DNA of 64,000 nucleotides from Candidatus Bathyarchaeia archaeon. Lineage in GTDB: Archaea > Thermoproteota > Bathyarchaeia > Bathyarchaeales > Bathyarchaeaceae. A program made the translations under genes and the position numbers. The notes beneath the pieces were generated by a model. The model saw only the letters and a program-made list of their open reading frames with translations, was not told the origin of the DNA and did no database searches. Location of the stretch: NCBI GenBank assembly GCA_035283685.1, contig DATETJ010000009.1:396925-460924 (forward strand), written 5' to 3'. This document shows, piece after piece, positions 8,822 through 16,358 of this stretch (its first letter is position 1; the number at the start of each line of letters is the position of its first letter).

Positions 8822-9140
8822 ACATAGAAGGGGTAGACCACACACATGCGACCCAGACTACTACTTCTGAACACAGCCAGCTCGGTATTATGACTTGTTC
8901 TAAGTGGAAGCTAATAACATCTGAAAAGAAACTCGCCTCCAACATTCAAGAAGCTGTTGGGCAAACCCTTCAGAGTCAACAACAACTCCAAAACAGCACA
9001 GCCATGAAGGGCGTTGATGTCACCGGGAACACTCTGACGACGATGTCCACACAGCTTCAGCCGCTGATGCGTTCCAACAATGGTAGAAGAAGGCTAAAGG
9101 GAAATGACACCTTCTTCTTCTGAAATTTCTCTTCCTGCAG
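8822..9140 (+). repeat. dispersed repeat, copy A
   Basis: One of four related 320-440 bp sequences (others at 23453, 37379 and, inverted, 52062). Ordered blocks: ACATAGAAG..., ACTACTACTTCTGA, CTCGGTATTATGACT..TTCTAAG, CTAATAACATCTGAAAAG, CAACATTCAAGAAG, CAACAACAACTCC, GTTGATGTCACCGGGAAC, ACGACGATGTCCACACAG, CTTCAGCCGC and the closing hairpin GAAGAAGG...CCTTCTTC. Copy A keeps an open frame (8890-9123) but without ribosome-binding site or recognisable domain; its left stem is degraded. It fills most of the 870-nt gap between 8403 and 9275 together with tRNA-Leu. Confidence 0.8.
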
Positions 9141-9274
9141 AACTGCCAACATTTAGCCGTGAGTAAGCATTATATCATTGTTTCTTATTTTACCCCTAGT
9201 CTCTGAAAAACATAACCACGAGCGTTATGAGGAGCCGCCACGGCTTCTCTGAGAGAGTTTAGGAAAGCATTGAA

Positions 9275-11074
9275 ATGAGTGTCCCGATCAGAGTGATCAG
9301 TTACCTGAGAAGGTACTGGCTCCTAGAGCTTCTAGTCATCCTTTGCCTTCTAGGAGTCACAGCACTCAACATTATGGTTCCATATCTTATCCGGATAATA
9401 ATTGACGACGTACTTGTTCGAATGGAGTACCAGTTGCTGCTTTTCCTGACGCTCAGCATACTTGGCATTGCAGCGTTGAGAGGCGCTCTCGCCTTTGCGC
9501 AAAGATACACAATGGAATATGTGGCTCAGAAAGCCGTTTACGACGTTCGAAACCAGATTTATGAGGCTCTACAGCGTCAGTCATTCACGTTCTACGATAA
9601 GATGCCCACCGGTCAGCTTATGTCAAGGGTTACAAGCGACGTTGACTTGCTGAGAGGATTCTTGGCGTGGGGTTTTCCCCAGTTCATCAGCATTTTAGCC
9701 ACGTTCATCGGCGTGTTTACGATTGCTGCCTCTATGAGTTGGAAACTGACCCTACTTGCTCTTTCACCGATTCCTATTGTATTCTTGATCACGTACAGGT
9801 TTGCGAAACGGGTAAGGCCGGTATTCACTGAAGGACAAGAGCGGTTAGGCGCCATAAACGAGGTCTTGCAGGAAAACATAACAAGCGTGAAGGTTGTTAG
9901 AGCATTCGCAAAGGAAGACCTCGAAGAACGCAAATTCATGGACAAAAGTAAGAACTACTTCAACACCAACCTACGTGCCGCCAAGCTTCGAGCCCTTCAT
10001 ATTCCACCAATGGAATTCATGGCTGGCTTAGGCACGGTTTTCATCCTGCTCTACGGCGGCACACAAGTAATGTCAGGAGAAATAACAATCGGCACACTCG
10101 TGGCCTTCAACAGCTACCTTCTACTACTGCTCATGCCCATGCGCTTCCTCGGCTTCATCACATCATTCTTGCAACGAGCCATCGCCGGAGCAAAAAGAAC
10201 ATTCGAAATCATGGACGCCGTTCCCGAAGTAAAAGACATGCCCAACGCCGTGGAACTGCCTCCAACAAAGGGGCAAGTTAGATTCGAGAATGTCTCGTTC
10301 AGCTACGGCCAGGAGCCGGTGCTTAGAAACGTGGCGTTTGAGGCAAAGCCCGGTGAAACCATCGCGTTACTTGGCACAACAGGCTCGGGAAAAAGCTCAG
10401 TTATCAGCCTGATTCCAAGGTTCTACGACATTAACGAAGGAAAGTTAACAATAGACGATTTCGACGTTAGAGACCTGAAAATCGAATCCTTGAGAAAGCA
10501 CATAGGCATTGTCCATCAAGAGACCTTTCTTTTTTCAGCCACAATCAGAGAAAACATAGCCTACAGCAGACCCGGGGCAAACATGGAAGAGATAATAGAT
10601 GCCGCAAAATCCGCGGAAGCCCACGATTTCATTACGTCATTCCCTCAAGGCTACAACACTGTGGTAGGTGAAAGAGGCTCCACACTTTCAGGCGGTCAAA
10701 GACAGAGAATCGCCATAGCTAGAGCGTTGTTGAAAGATCCTAAAATTCTGATTCTCGACGACTCAACCTCCAGCGTCGACATCGAAACTGAGTATCAGAT
10801 TCAGAAGGCATTGCAGGCGCTTCTCAAAGATCGGACAACTTTCGTCATCACGCAGCGTCTGTCAACTATAAAGAACGCTCACAAAATCATTGTGCTTGAC
10901 CAAGGGCGAATCGTGGAAACTGGAACGCATGACGAGTTGATGGAAAAGAACGGGATGTACAGGCGTATTTACGAAACTCAGCTTGCAGCGCAAGCCAAGC
11001 CTGAAGTTCAAGTGCAAGTCGTGAAGGATTCTGCTGGCCGGAAAACAAAGGGACCTGTGGGAGGCGCTCACTGA
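9275..11074 (+). CDS. ABC exporter half-transporter, degenerate ATPase subunit
   Basis: A 599-residue type IV ABC exporter subunit: six membrane helices (residues 15-310) then a nucleotide-binding domain. Walker A is GTTGSGKSS (about residue 368), signature LSGGQRQR, Walker B LILDDS, H-loop TQRLST. The catalytic Glu after Walker B is Asp and the switch His is Gln, so this subunit's own ATP site should be catalytically weak, while it supplies an intact signature to its partner. The next gene overlaps its stop codon by one base (TGATG), so both subunits are co-translated. Family members export drugs, lipids or peptides; the substrate here is unknown. Confidence 0.93.
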   Translation: MSVPIRVISYLRRYWLLELLVILCLLGVTALNIMVPYLIRIIIDDVLVRMEYQLLLFLTLSILGIAALRGALAFAQRYTMEYVAQKAVYDVRNQIYEALQRQSFTFYDKMPTGQLMSRVTSDVDLLRGFLAWGFPQFISILATFIGVFTIAASMSWKLTLLALSPIPIVFLITYRFAKRVRPVFTEGQERLGAINEVLQENITSVKVVRAFAKEDLEERKFMDKSKNYFNTNLRAAKLRALHIPPMEFMAGLGTVFILLYGGTQVMSGEITIGTLVAFNSYLLLLLMPMRFLGFITSFLQRAIAGAKRTFEIMDAVPEVKDMPNAVELPPTKGQVRFENVSFSYGQEPVLRNVAFEAKPGETIALLGTTGSGKSSVISLIPRFYDINEGKLTIDDFDVRDLKIESLRKHIGIVHQETFLFSATIRENIAYSRPGANMEEIIDAAKSAEAHDFITSFPQGYNTVVGERGSTLSGGQRQRIAIARALLKDPKILILDDSTSSVDIETEYQIQKALQALLKDRTTFVITQRLSTIKNAHKIIVLDQGRIVETGTHDELMEKNGMYRRIYETQLAAQAKPEVQVQVVKDSAGRKTKGPVGGAH

Positions 11075-12867
11075 TGGGTTTTCACCAAGCTTTTCTAGTC
11101 GATGAGGAGGAAACCAAACGCACTGTCCCAGATCGTGTCCTAATAAAGAGACTTCTGAAGTACATGGCTCGTTACAAGTCGAATTTTGCGACAATCATTT
11201 CACTTCTTCTTGTTTCCTCAAGCTTGGGACTAGTCGGTCCCTACATATTGGCTGTGGCCATCGATCAGTACATTGCACAAGGAAATCTCTCTGCCCTCTA
11301 CTGGATCTCGGCGGTTTATGTTGGCGTGTACGTGATAGTCTGGGTTGTCAGCTCTTTTCAAACGTACCTGAGGTTCTGGCTTGGACAGCGTTTAATCCTC
11401 GACCTTAGAATGGACCTGTTCTCCCGTCTTCAGCGGCTCTCGATGAGCTTCTACGACAAGCGGCACGTAGGGCGAATTATGTCGCGCGTCACGAACGATG
11501 TGGAAACATTGAACGAGTTCTTGACTTCAGGTGTGGAAGTTGCCATCGGCGACATTTTCATCCTAGTGGGCATAGTGGTGATGATGCTTATTCTGAACGT
11601 GCAGCTGGCAATGGTAACCTTGACTGTGATTCCGATTCTGTTGGTTGGAACTATCTTGCTGGGAGAGCGGGTTAGAGAAGCTTACAGGTTGACGAGAAAG
11701 AAGATTTCAGGCGTTACGGCAAACCTTGCTGAAAGCATATCTGGGATGCGGGTGGTTCAATCCTTCTCCCGGGAGATGGCGAACGCCCAGCAGTTTGACC
11801 GCGTGAACGTGGAGAACCTTCAAGCGAATATTCAGGCGGCGCGGGTTTCGGCGCTTTTCTTCCCTGTGGTAGACGTGCTTGGCTCTGTTGGAATGTGTCT
11901 TGTTCTCTGGTTTGGCGGCACGTCGGTGATGAATGGTTCCTTGACATTGGGCGTTTTAGTGGCTTTCATGGCTTATGTCACGCGGTTTTTCATGCCGATC
12001 CGCGAGATTAGCATGTTGTACAATAATGTGCAGTCTGCTTTGGCTGCCACGGAGAGGATAACGGAAATTCTTGACGCCAGATCTGAAGTTGAAGAGGCTA
12101 AGGATGCAGTAGAGCTGCCCAAAATTAGGGGAGAAATCAAATTTAACGATGTGTCTTTCGGATACGATCCGGAGAATTCCGTTCTAGACGACATAGAATT
12201 GGAGATCAGGGAAAACCAGCGGATTGCGCTAGTCGGTCCGACAGGTGCGGGCAAAACCTCTTTGGCCAGCCTTGTTGCTCGCTTCTACGACCCGCAGAAA
12301 GGAAGCATAACTGTCGACGGATACGACGTACGCAGAGTTACTTTGAAGTCGCTTAGAAGCCAGATGGGAATTGTGCTTCAAGATCCTTTGTTGTTCAGCG
12401 GCACAATTCGAGAGAACATAGCTTATGGTCGACCGGAGACGAGTGAGCAGAAAATTGTGGAGGCGGCGAAGGCTGTGGGCGCTCACGATTTCATAATGAA
12501 TTTTGCTCAGGGTTACGATACCGTTGTTGGTGAGAGAGGCATTAGGCTTTCGATGGGGCAGCGGCAGCTTGTCTCGTTTGCTCGGGCTTTGTTGGCTGAC
12601 CCTCGGATTCTGATTTTGGATGAGGCTACCTCCAGCGTGGACGCCTACACCGAGTTGCTGATTCAGAATGCGTTGAAGAAATTGTTGGAAAAGCGGACCA
12701 CGCTGATTATTGCTCATCGCTTGTCGACTGTGCGAAGCGCGGATAGAATTGTGGTTGTTGACAACGGCAGAATTGTGGACATGGGCTCACATGAGGAGCT
12801 GATGCGCCGAGAAGGCTTGTACCGCAAGCTGTACGAAATGCAGTTGAAACCAATCGAAGCCAAGTAG
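11074..12867 (+). CDS. ABC exporter half-transporter, catalytic ATPase subunit
   Basis: A 597-residue partner of the preceding subunit: six helices, then Walker A GPTGAGKTS, Walker B LILDEAT with intact catalytic Glu, and H-loop AHRLSTV. Its signature is LSMGQ instead of LSGGQ. Placed opposite each other, subunit 2's Walker A/B/His plus subunit 1's LSGGQ make one good site, and the other site is degenerate, as in TM287/288- and BmrCD-type heterodimers. The ATG overlaps the upstream stop by one base. A 51-residue membrane protein gene follows 40 nt downstream and may belong to the same transcript. Confidence 0.94.
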   Translation: MGFHQAFLVDEEETKRTVPDRVLIKRLLKYMARYKSNFATIISLLLVSSSLGLVGPYILAVAIDQYIAQGNLSALYWISAVYVGVYVIVWVVSSFQTYLRFWLGQRLILDLRMDLFSRLQRLSMSFYDKRHVGRIMSRVTNDVETLNEFLTSGVEVAIGDIFILVGIVVMMLILNVQLAMVTLTVIPILLVGTILLGERVREAYRLTRKKISGVTANLAESISGMRVVQSFSREMANAQQFDRVNVENLQANIQAARVSALFFPVVDVLGSVGMCLVLWFGGTSVMNGSLTLGVLVAFMAYVTRFFMPIREISMLYNNVQSALAATERITEILDARSEVEEAKDAVELPKIRGEIKFNDVSFGYDPENSVLDDIELEIRENQRIALVGPTGAGKTSLASLVARFYDPQKGSITVDGYDVRRVTLKSLRSQMGIVLQDPLLFSGTIRENIAYGRPETSEQKIVEAAKAVGAHDFIMNFAQGYDTVVGERGIRLSMGQRQLVSFARALLADPRILILDEATSSVDAYTELLIQNALKKLLEKRTTLIIAHRLSTVRSADRIVVVDNGRIVDMGSHEELMRREGLYRKLYEMQLKPIEAK

Positions 12868-12907
12868 GAATCTGCCATAGCTGAACTGAAAGGACAAGGT
12901 TGAGAAG

Positions 12908-13063
12908 GTGCAGAAAAGAACCGTCTCTGCCATCCTAGTGTGGATGGCTATAGCGTTACTTCTTCTGAACGGCTACTTGAAGTCGCCATGGATAATCGTG
13001 GTGTGCATTGGCGTGGTGATAAGTGCAGTCATGGTCTACTTCATTCCGCGACCGAAGAAGTGA
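12908..13063 (+). CDS. 51-residue two-helix membrane protein
   Basis: Starts with GTG at 12908 (MQKRTVSAILVWMAIALLLL), with AAGG about 10 nt upstream. Two hydrophobic helices are joined by a short loop NGYLKSPW: residues 7-20 and 26-46. It ends with the basic tail IPRPKK. It starts 40 nt after the ABC exporter gene pair on the same strand, so it may be an accessory or regulatory peptide of the exporter. No family is recognised. It is shorter than usual annotation cut-offs and easily missed. Confidence 0.6.
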   Translation: MQKRTVSAILVWMAIALLLLNGYLKSPWIIVVCIGVVISAVMVYFIPRPKK

Positions 13064-13103
13064 CACGTCTGGATAGTGCGCGATTTGTCTCAATGAGAGT
13101 GTT

Positions 13104-13799
13104 TCATTGTTTCAGATGTTTGTTGAAAAACGTTAGTGTTCTTTCCCAAGCGTCTTTCGCTGCCTCAGGTCTGTAGCGTTCTCCCGTATCGTTGAAGAAC
13201 GCGTGTGGAGCACCCGGATATACTTTGATGTCAAACTGCTTTCCATGTTTGGCGAGCGCTTGCTTCAAGAGGTTTATGTCCTGCTCTGTAATGCCCATGT
13301 CAGCTCCTGCGTAGTTGCCAAGGATTGGACATTGGATGCCTTTGACTAGGTCGATTGGCGTGGGGTTTCTGCCGTAGAATATGACTGCGGCTGCGAGTTC
13401 GGGGTTGCGGCAGGCCAGTTGCAGTGAGAAGCCGCCTCCCATGCAGAATCCGATGCTGCCTATATGGTCTGGTTTCACGTATTCGAGGGTTTTGAGGTAG
13501 TTAAAGGCGCCGTTCAGGTCTCCTAGGTTTTTTTCTTCAGTTAGTTTTTGGCGTAGTTCTCGGCCTTCTTCCAGGTTTGTTACGATTTTGCGGTCAAAGA
13601 GATCAACTGCGAGGGCTACGTAGCCTTCGTGTGCCAGTCGAGTGGCAACATCTTTAATGTGGTCGACGAGTCCCCAGATTTCATGAATAACGATTACGGC
13701 GGGGTACTTGTCAGCTGTTTTGGGTCTAGCTAGTAAGCCCAGAGTTGCTTGCGTAGGGTTTCCGCCGTGAAACTCCACTATGAATGAGGTTGTGTCCAT
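13104..13799 (-). CDS. dienelactone hydrolase family protein
   Basis: A 231-residue alpha/beta hydrolase. The nucleophile is Cys in GFCMGGGF, the acid is Asp in NYAGADMGIT, and the base is His in PGAPHAFFND, the Cys-Asp-His triad of carboxymethylenebutenolidase-like enzymes. The oxyanion/substrate region HEIWGL is also present. In the family it hydrolyses lactones or esters; in archaea the physiological substrate is unknown. An ATG at 13799 is taken as start (MDTTSFIVEFHGG); a GTG at 13817 would add six residues. It is convergent with the ABC exporter genes. Confidence 0.9.
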   Translation of the reverse strand: MDTTSFIVEFHGGNPTQATLGLLARPKTADKYPAVIVIHEIWGLVDHIKDVATRLAHEGYVALAVDLFDRKIVTNLEEGRELRQKLTEEKNLGDLNGAFNYLKTLEYVKPDHIGSIGFCMGGGFSLQLACRNPELAAAVIFYGRNPTPIDLVKGIQCPILGNYAGADMGITEQDINLLKQALAKHGKQFDIKVYPGAPHAFFNDTGERYRPEAAKDAWERTLTFFNKHLKQ

Positions 13800-13896
13800 G
13801 ATGGCTTCACTGTCCACTCATTGATGTTTACCAAGCTTTAAAATCCTTGTTTAGCAGCCAGTATCTGGTAGCTGCGCAGGCAAAGGAAGGGAAAAG

Positions 13897-14316
13897 GTGC
13901 CCGAAGTCAGCGACCTTCAGAATCAGGTTGACTTGGCGATTAGAAATTTGAAAAAGGATCACGAGGAAGCTGTCAAAACAGTGGCGTTCCTAAAAAAGAG
14001 GATAGACGATCTTGAACTGCACATAAGTAAGGAAGGCTACGTGAGAACTGACGCCGACGCTGGGAAACTGAACTCGGCGATGGAACAGCTTGACAGGTTT
14101 ATTGATTCCCTGATTCTGAACAGCGCCAGAGTCAAGGAGAAGTGTGAAAGGTTGGCGCAAGAATGCCAGATTCGTTCCTTTGAGCCTGTCGGACTGGAGA
14201 GTCTGAGGGCTTTGTGTCATGAGAATGAGCAGTTGGCGAAGGATCTGCTGTGTTACTCGTTGGGGCGTTTCAAACGCGCCTCCTTGGCTGAGGTGGATTC
14301 TATGGGCAGCGTCTAG
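13897..14316 (+). CDS. coiled-coil protein, unknown, upstream of XPF nuclease
   Basis: A 139-residue soluble protein starting with GTG at 13897 after a GGAAGGG purine tract. Residues 1-45 form a heptad-patterned coiled coil (LQNQVDLAIRNLKKDHEEAVKTVAFLKKRIDDL), residues 60-80 another helix (SAMEQLDRFIDSLILNSARVKEKCERL), and it contains four Cys (CERLAQEC, ALCHEN, LLCYS) that are not in an obvious zinc knuckle. It ends 38 nt before the ERCC4-nuclease gene, but a TATA box lies between them, so the two may be separately transcribed. Family not recognised. Confidence 0.7.
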   Translation: MPEVSDLQNQVDLAIRNLKKDHEEAVKTVAFLKKRIDDLELHISKEGYVRTDADAGKLNSAMEQLDRFIDSLILNSARVKEKCERLAQECQIRSFEPVGLESLRALCHENEQLAKDLLCYSLGRFKRASLAEVDSMGSV

Positions 14317-14333
14317 AAAGACAAAAGACGCAC

Positions 14334-14342
14334 AATATATAA
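14334..14342 (+). promoter_or_regulatory. TATA box of XPF nuclease gene
   Basis: AATATATAA lies about 17-25 nt before the three clustered ATGs (14355, 14361, 14367) of the nuclease gene. An archaeal start site about 25 nt from the box would give a nearly leaderless mRNA beginning around 14360, favouring the second or third ATG. Confidence 0.5.
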
Positions 14343-14354
14343 CAGGGTACAGGA

Positions 14355-15089
14355 ATGTTGATGTCTATGTCTGGTACAGAAACCCTCATACCCTTTCTGA
14401 AGGAACCGGAGAAAACCGATAAGCCGATCATTATCGTTGATACGCGTGAGGCGAGCAGTGCGCCCAAAATCGTCAAAGGATTGACTGAGTTGGGTGCTGA
14501 GATTCGGTTGGAAGCTTTGCAGAAAGGCGATTACATAGTTTCAGATCAGGTTGCCATTGAACGTAAAACAGTTCATGACTTTGTGTACACGTTGACGCGA
14601 AGGTTTCTTTTTGAGCAGTTGTTCAGGTTGAAAGAGGTCTACGTGAAGCCTTTCATTCTGATTGAAGGCTACTTGCCCATCGTTTACCGATTCAGCCGGA
14701 TACAGCCCGCGTCTGTGTGGGGCGCCATGTTCGCGTTGGCTAAGCAGGGTATCAACATGATTCACACGAACAGCTACAAGGAAACCATTGACTTCCTCTA
14801 CGTTGCAGCTAAGCAGGAGCAGATTGTGGAGAAGAGAGCGCCGGTTGTCCATCCGATTAAGCCGAATGAGACTCTTCAAGACCAGCAGGTGTTCTTTCTG
14901 GCTAGCTTACCTGTCATAGGACGTGAGAAAGCCGTTTCGCTGCTTGAGTCATATCAGACGCCTATGAATGCCCTTCTAAACGTGGATAACTGGAAGAAAG
15001 ACGCCTATGGGCTCGGGCCGATCATAACGGAGAAAGTCAAACAAGTCTTGAACACGCCGTTCACGCAAGCGGAGAAGAAGACAGAATGA
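14355..15089 (+). CDS. xpf: XPF/ERCC4-family structure-specific endonuclease (short crenarchaeal form)
   Basis: A 244-residue nuclease. Residues 25-150 are an ERCC4 domain with the active-site series VDTRE, then GDYIVSDQVAIERKTVHDF (the GDYxx..ERKxxxDF motif). Residues 178-235 hold tandem helix-hairpin-helix elements (ASLPVIGREKAVSLLE, NVDNWKKDAYGLGPIITEK). There is no helicase domain, as in crenarchaeal XPF, which acts as a PCNA-stimulated dimer on 3' flaps and branched DNA. No clear C-terminal PCNA-binding box is visible beyond NTPFTQAE. It acts in DNA repair or fork processing. The start may be any of three ATGs; AGGA is best spaced for 14361. Confidence 0.93.
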   Translation: MLMSMSGTETLIPFLKEPEKTDKPIIIVDTREASSAPKIVKGLTELGAEIRLEALQKGDYIVSDQVAIERKTVHDFVYTLTRRFLFEQLFRLKEVYVKPFILIEGYLPIVYRFSRIQPASVWGAMFALAKQGINMIHTNSYKETIDFLYVAAKQEQIVEKRAPVVHPIKPNETLQDQQVFFLASLPVIGREKAVSLLESYQTPMNALLNVDNWKKDAYGLGPIITEKVKQVLNTPFTQAEKKTE

Positions 15090-15166
15090 TAATCCAGAAG
15101 CTTATCGACGGCAAACCTTTATGAACACAGATCCTCTGAAAATCAGATCTGCAGGTGAAAGACTAG

Positions 15167-16261
15167 TTGTCCTCGTTCGCTGTTGAGAAACTGGCTAAAC
15201 TCACCACGGAATACTGTCTTCCTGTTTCTAAGGGTAAGAAAATTGGCATTATGGGAAACGTTGTGGCTGCGCCGCTCTTGCAGCAGTTGTATAAGCATGT
15301 TCTCTTGAGGGGCGGATATCCAATAACGGAGTTAGGGATGGATGGCTTAGCCGAGTTACACTTTGCACATGCTAGCGAGGAACAGCTTACTTTCGTGTCG
15401 CCATTCGACAAGTTCTTCATGACGGAAATTGACGGGATTATCAAAGTGTTCGCAGAAACAAATGTAAAAAGGCTATCGGGTGTGCCCGCGGAGAAAATTA
15501 AGAGAATGATGGTGTCTCAAAGAGAAGTAGCTGAGCTTTACGCAAAACACGTGAAAATCGGCGGCTTGGCAATTATACCTTTTCCAACGCTGGCGTTTGC
15601 TCAAGAAGCGGAGATGTCTCTGTTTGAGTACGAGGATTTTGTGGGTAAAGCCTGCTTCTTGGACAAGCCGGATCCAGTTAAAGAATGGAAGAATCTCTCA
15701 AAAAGGCAAGAGAAAACGGTTCAACTTCTCAACAAAGCTGAGAACGTACGGTTCGTTGGCGAGGACACTGATCTGAGGCTGAATGTTAAAGGGCGAACGT
15801 GGATCAACTGTGATGGGCACATTAACATGCCTGACGGTGAAATCTTCACCGGACCCATCGAGAACTCGGCTCAGGGACAGGTCAGGTTCACGTATCCGGG
15901 AATTTATGCGGGTAGAGAGATCATGGACATAACCTTGACTTTCAACAATGGCAAGGTGGTGAAAGCCAAGGCTGCGAAAGGCGAAGACCTGCTTCAACAA
16001 CTGCTGAAGACTGATGAAGGCGCGAAGAGAATTGGTGAGATAGCTATTGGCACGAACGCGGGTATTAACAGGTTTACTAAGAACATGCTTTTCGATGAGA
16101 AGATGGGCTACACTATGCACATGGCTTTGGGCAGATCCATTGCGATGTCAGGCGGCAAGAATCAGTCGAGCATTCACTGGGACATTCTCAAGGACATGAA
16201 GAAAGGAGAAATCTACGCTGACAAGCAGCTCATCTACGAAAAGGGACATTTCGTAATCTAG
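15167..16261 (+). CDS. M29-family aminopeptidase
   Basis: A 364-residue protein of the peptidase family M29 (AmpS/thermophilic aminopeptidase). The C-terminal half carries the metal-site elements: NMPDGEIFTGPIENSAQG (Glu ligands), EIAIGTNAGINRFTKN, GYTMHMALGRSIAMSGG (His) and SSIHWDIL (His-Asp). Members use two divalent metal ions to remove N-terminal residues from peptides. Start is TTG at 15167, with GGTG about 12 nt upstream. It is encoded on the same strand just before the large acetyltransferase fusion, about 100 nt apart. Confidence 0.88.
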   Translation: MSSFAVEKLAKLTTEYCLPVSKGKKIGIMGNVVAAPLLQQLYKHVLLRGGYPITELGMDGLAELHFAHASEEQLTFVSPFDKFFMTEIDGIIKVFAETNVKRLSGVPAEKIKRMMVSQREVAELYAKHVKIGGLAIIPFPTLAFAQEAEMSLFEYEDFVGKACFLDKPDPVKEWKNLSKRQEKTVQLLNKAENVRFVGEDTDLRLNVKGRTWINCDGHINMPDGEIFTGPIENSAQGQVRFTYPGIYAGREIMDITLTFNNGKVVKAKAAKGEDLLQQLLKTDEGAKRIGEIAIGTNAGINRFTKNMLFDEKMGYTMHMALGRSIAMSGGKNQSSIHWDILKDMKKGEIYADKQLIYEKGHFVI

Positions 16262-16358
16262 CTTGTCTGCACCGATAGATTTTTGTTGTTAAGTATTGCA
16301 TTAGAGGAAGCCGATTCGCTGTTTCGAATCGCATTAACGGCTCTGAAGGTCCATCAGA

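Noticed and set aside
8890-9123. A 77-codon reading frame inside repeat copy A
   Set aside because: No ribosome-binding site or domain, and the other copies have frameshifts and stops. I describe it as part of the repeat, not as a gene.
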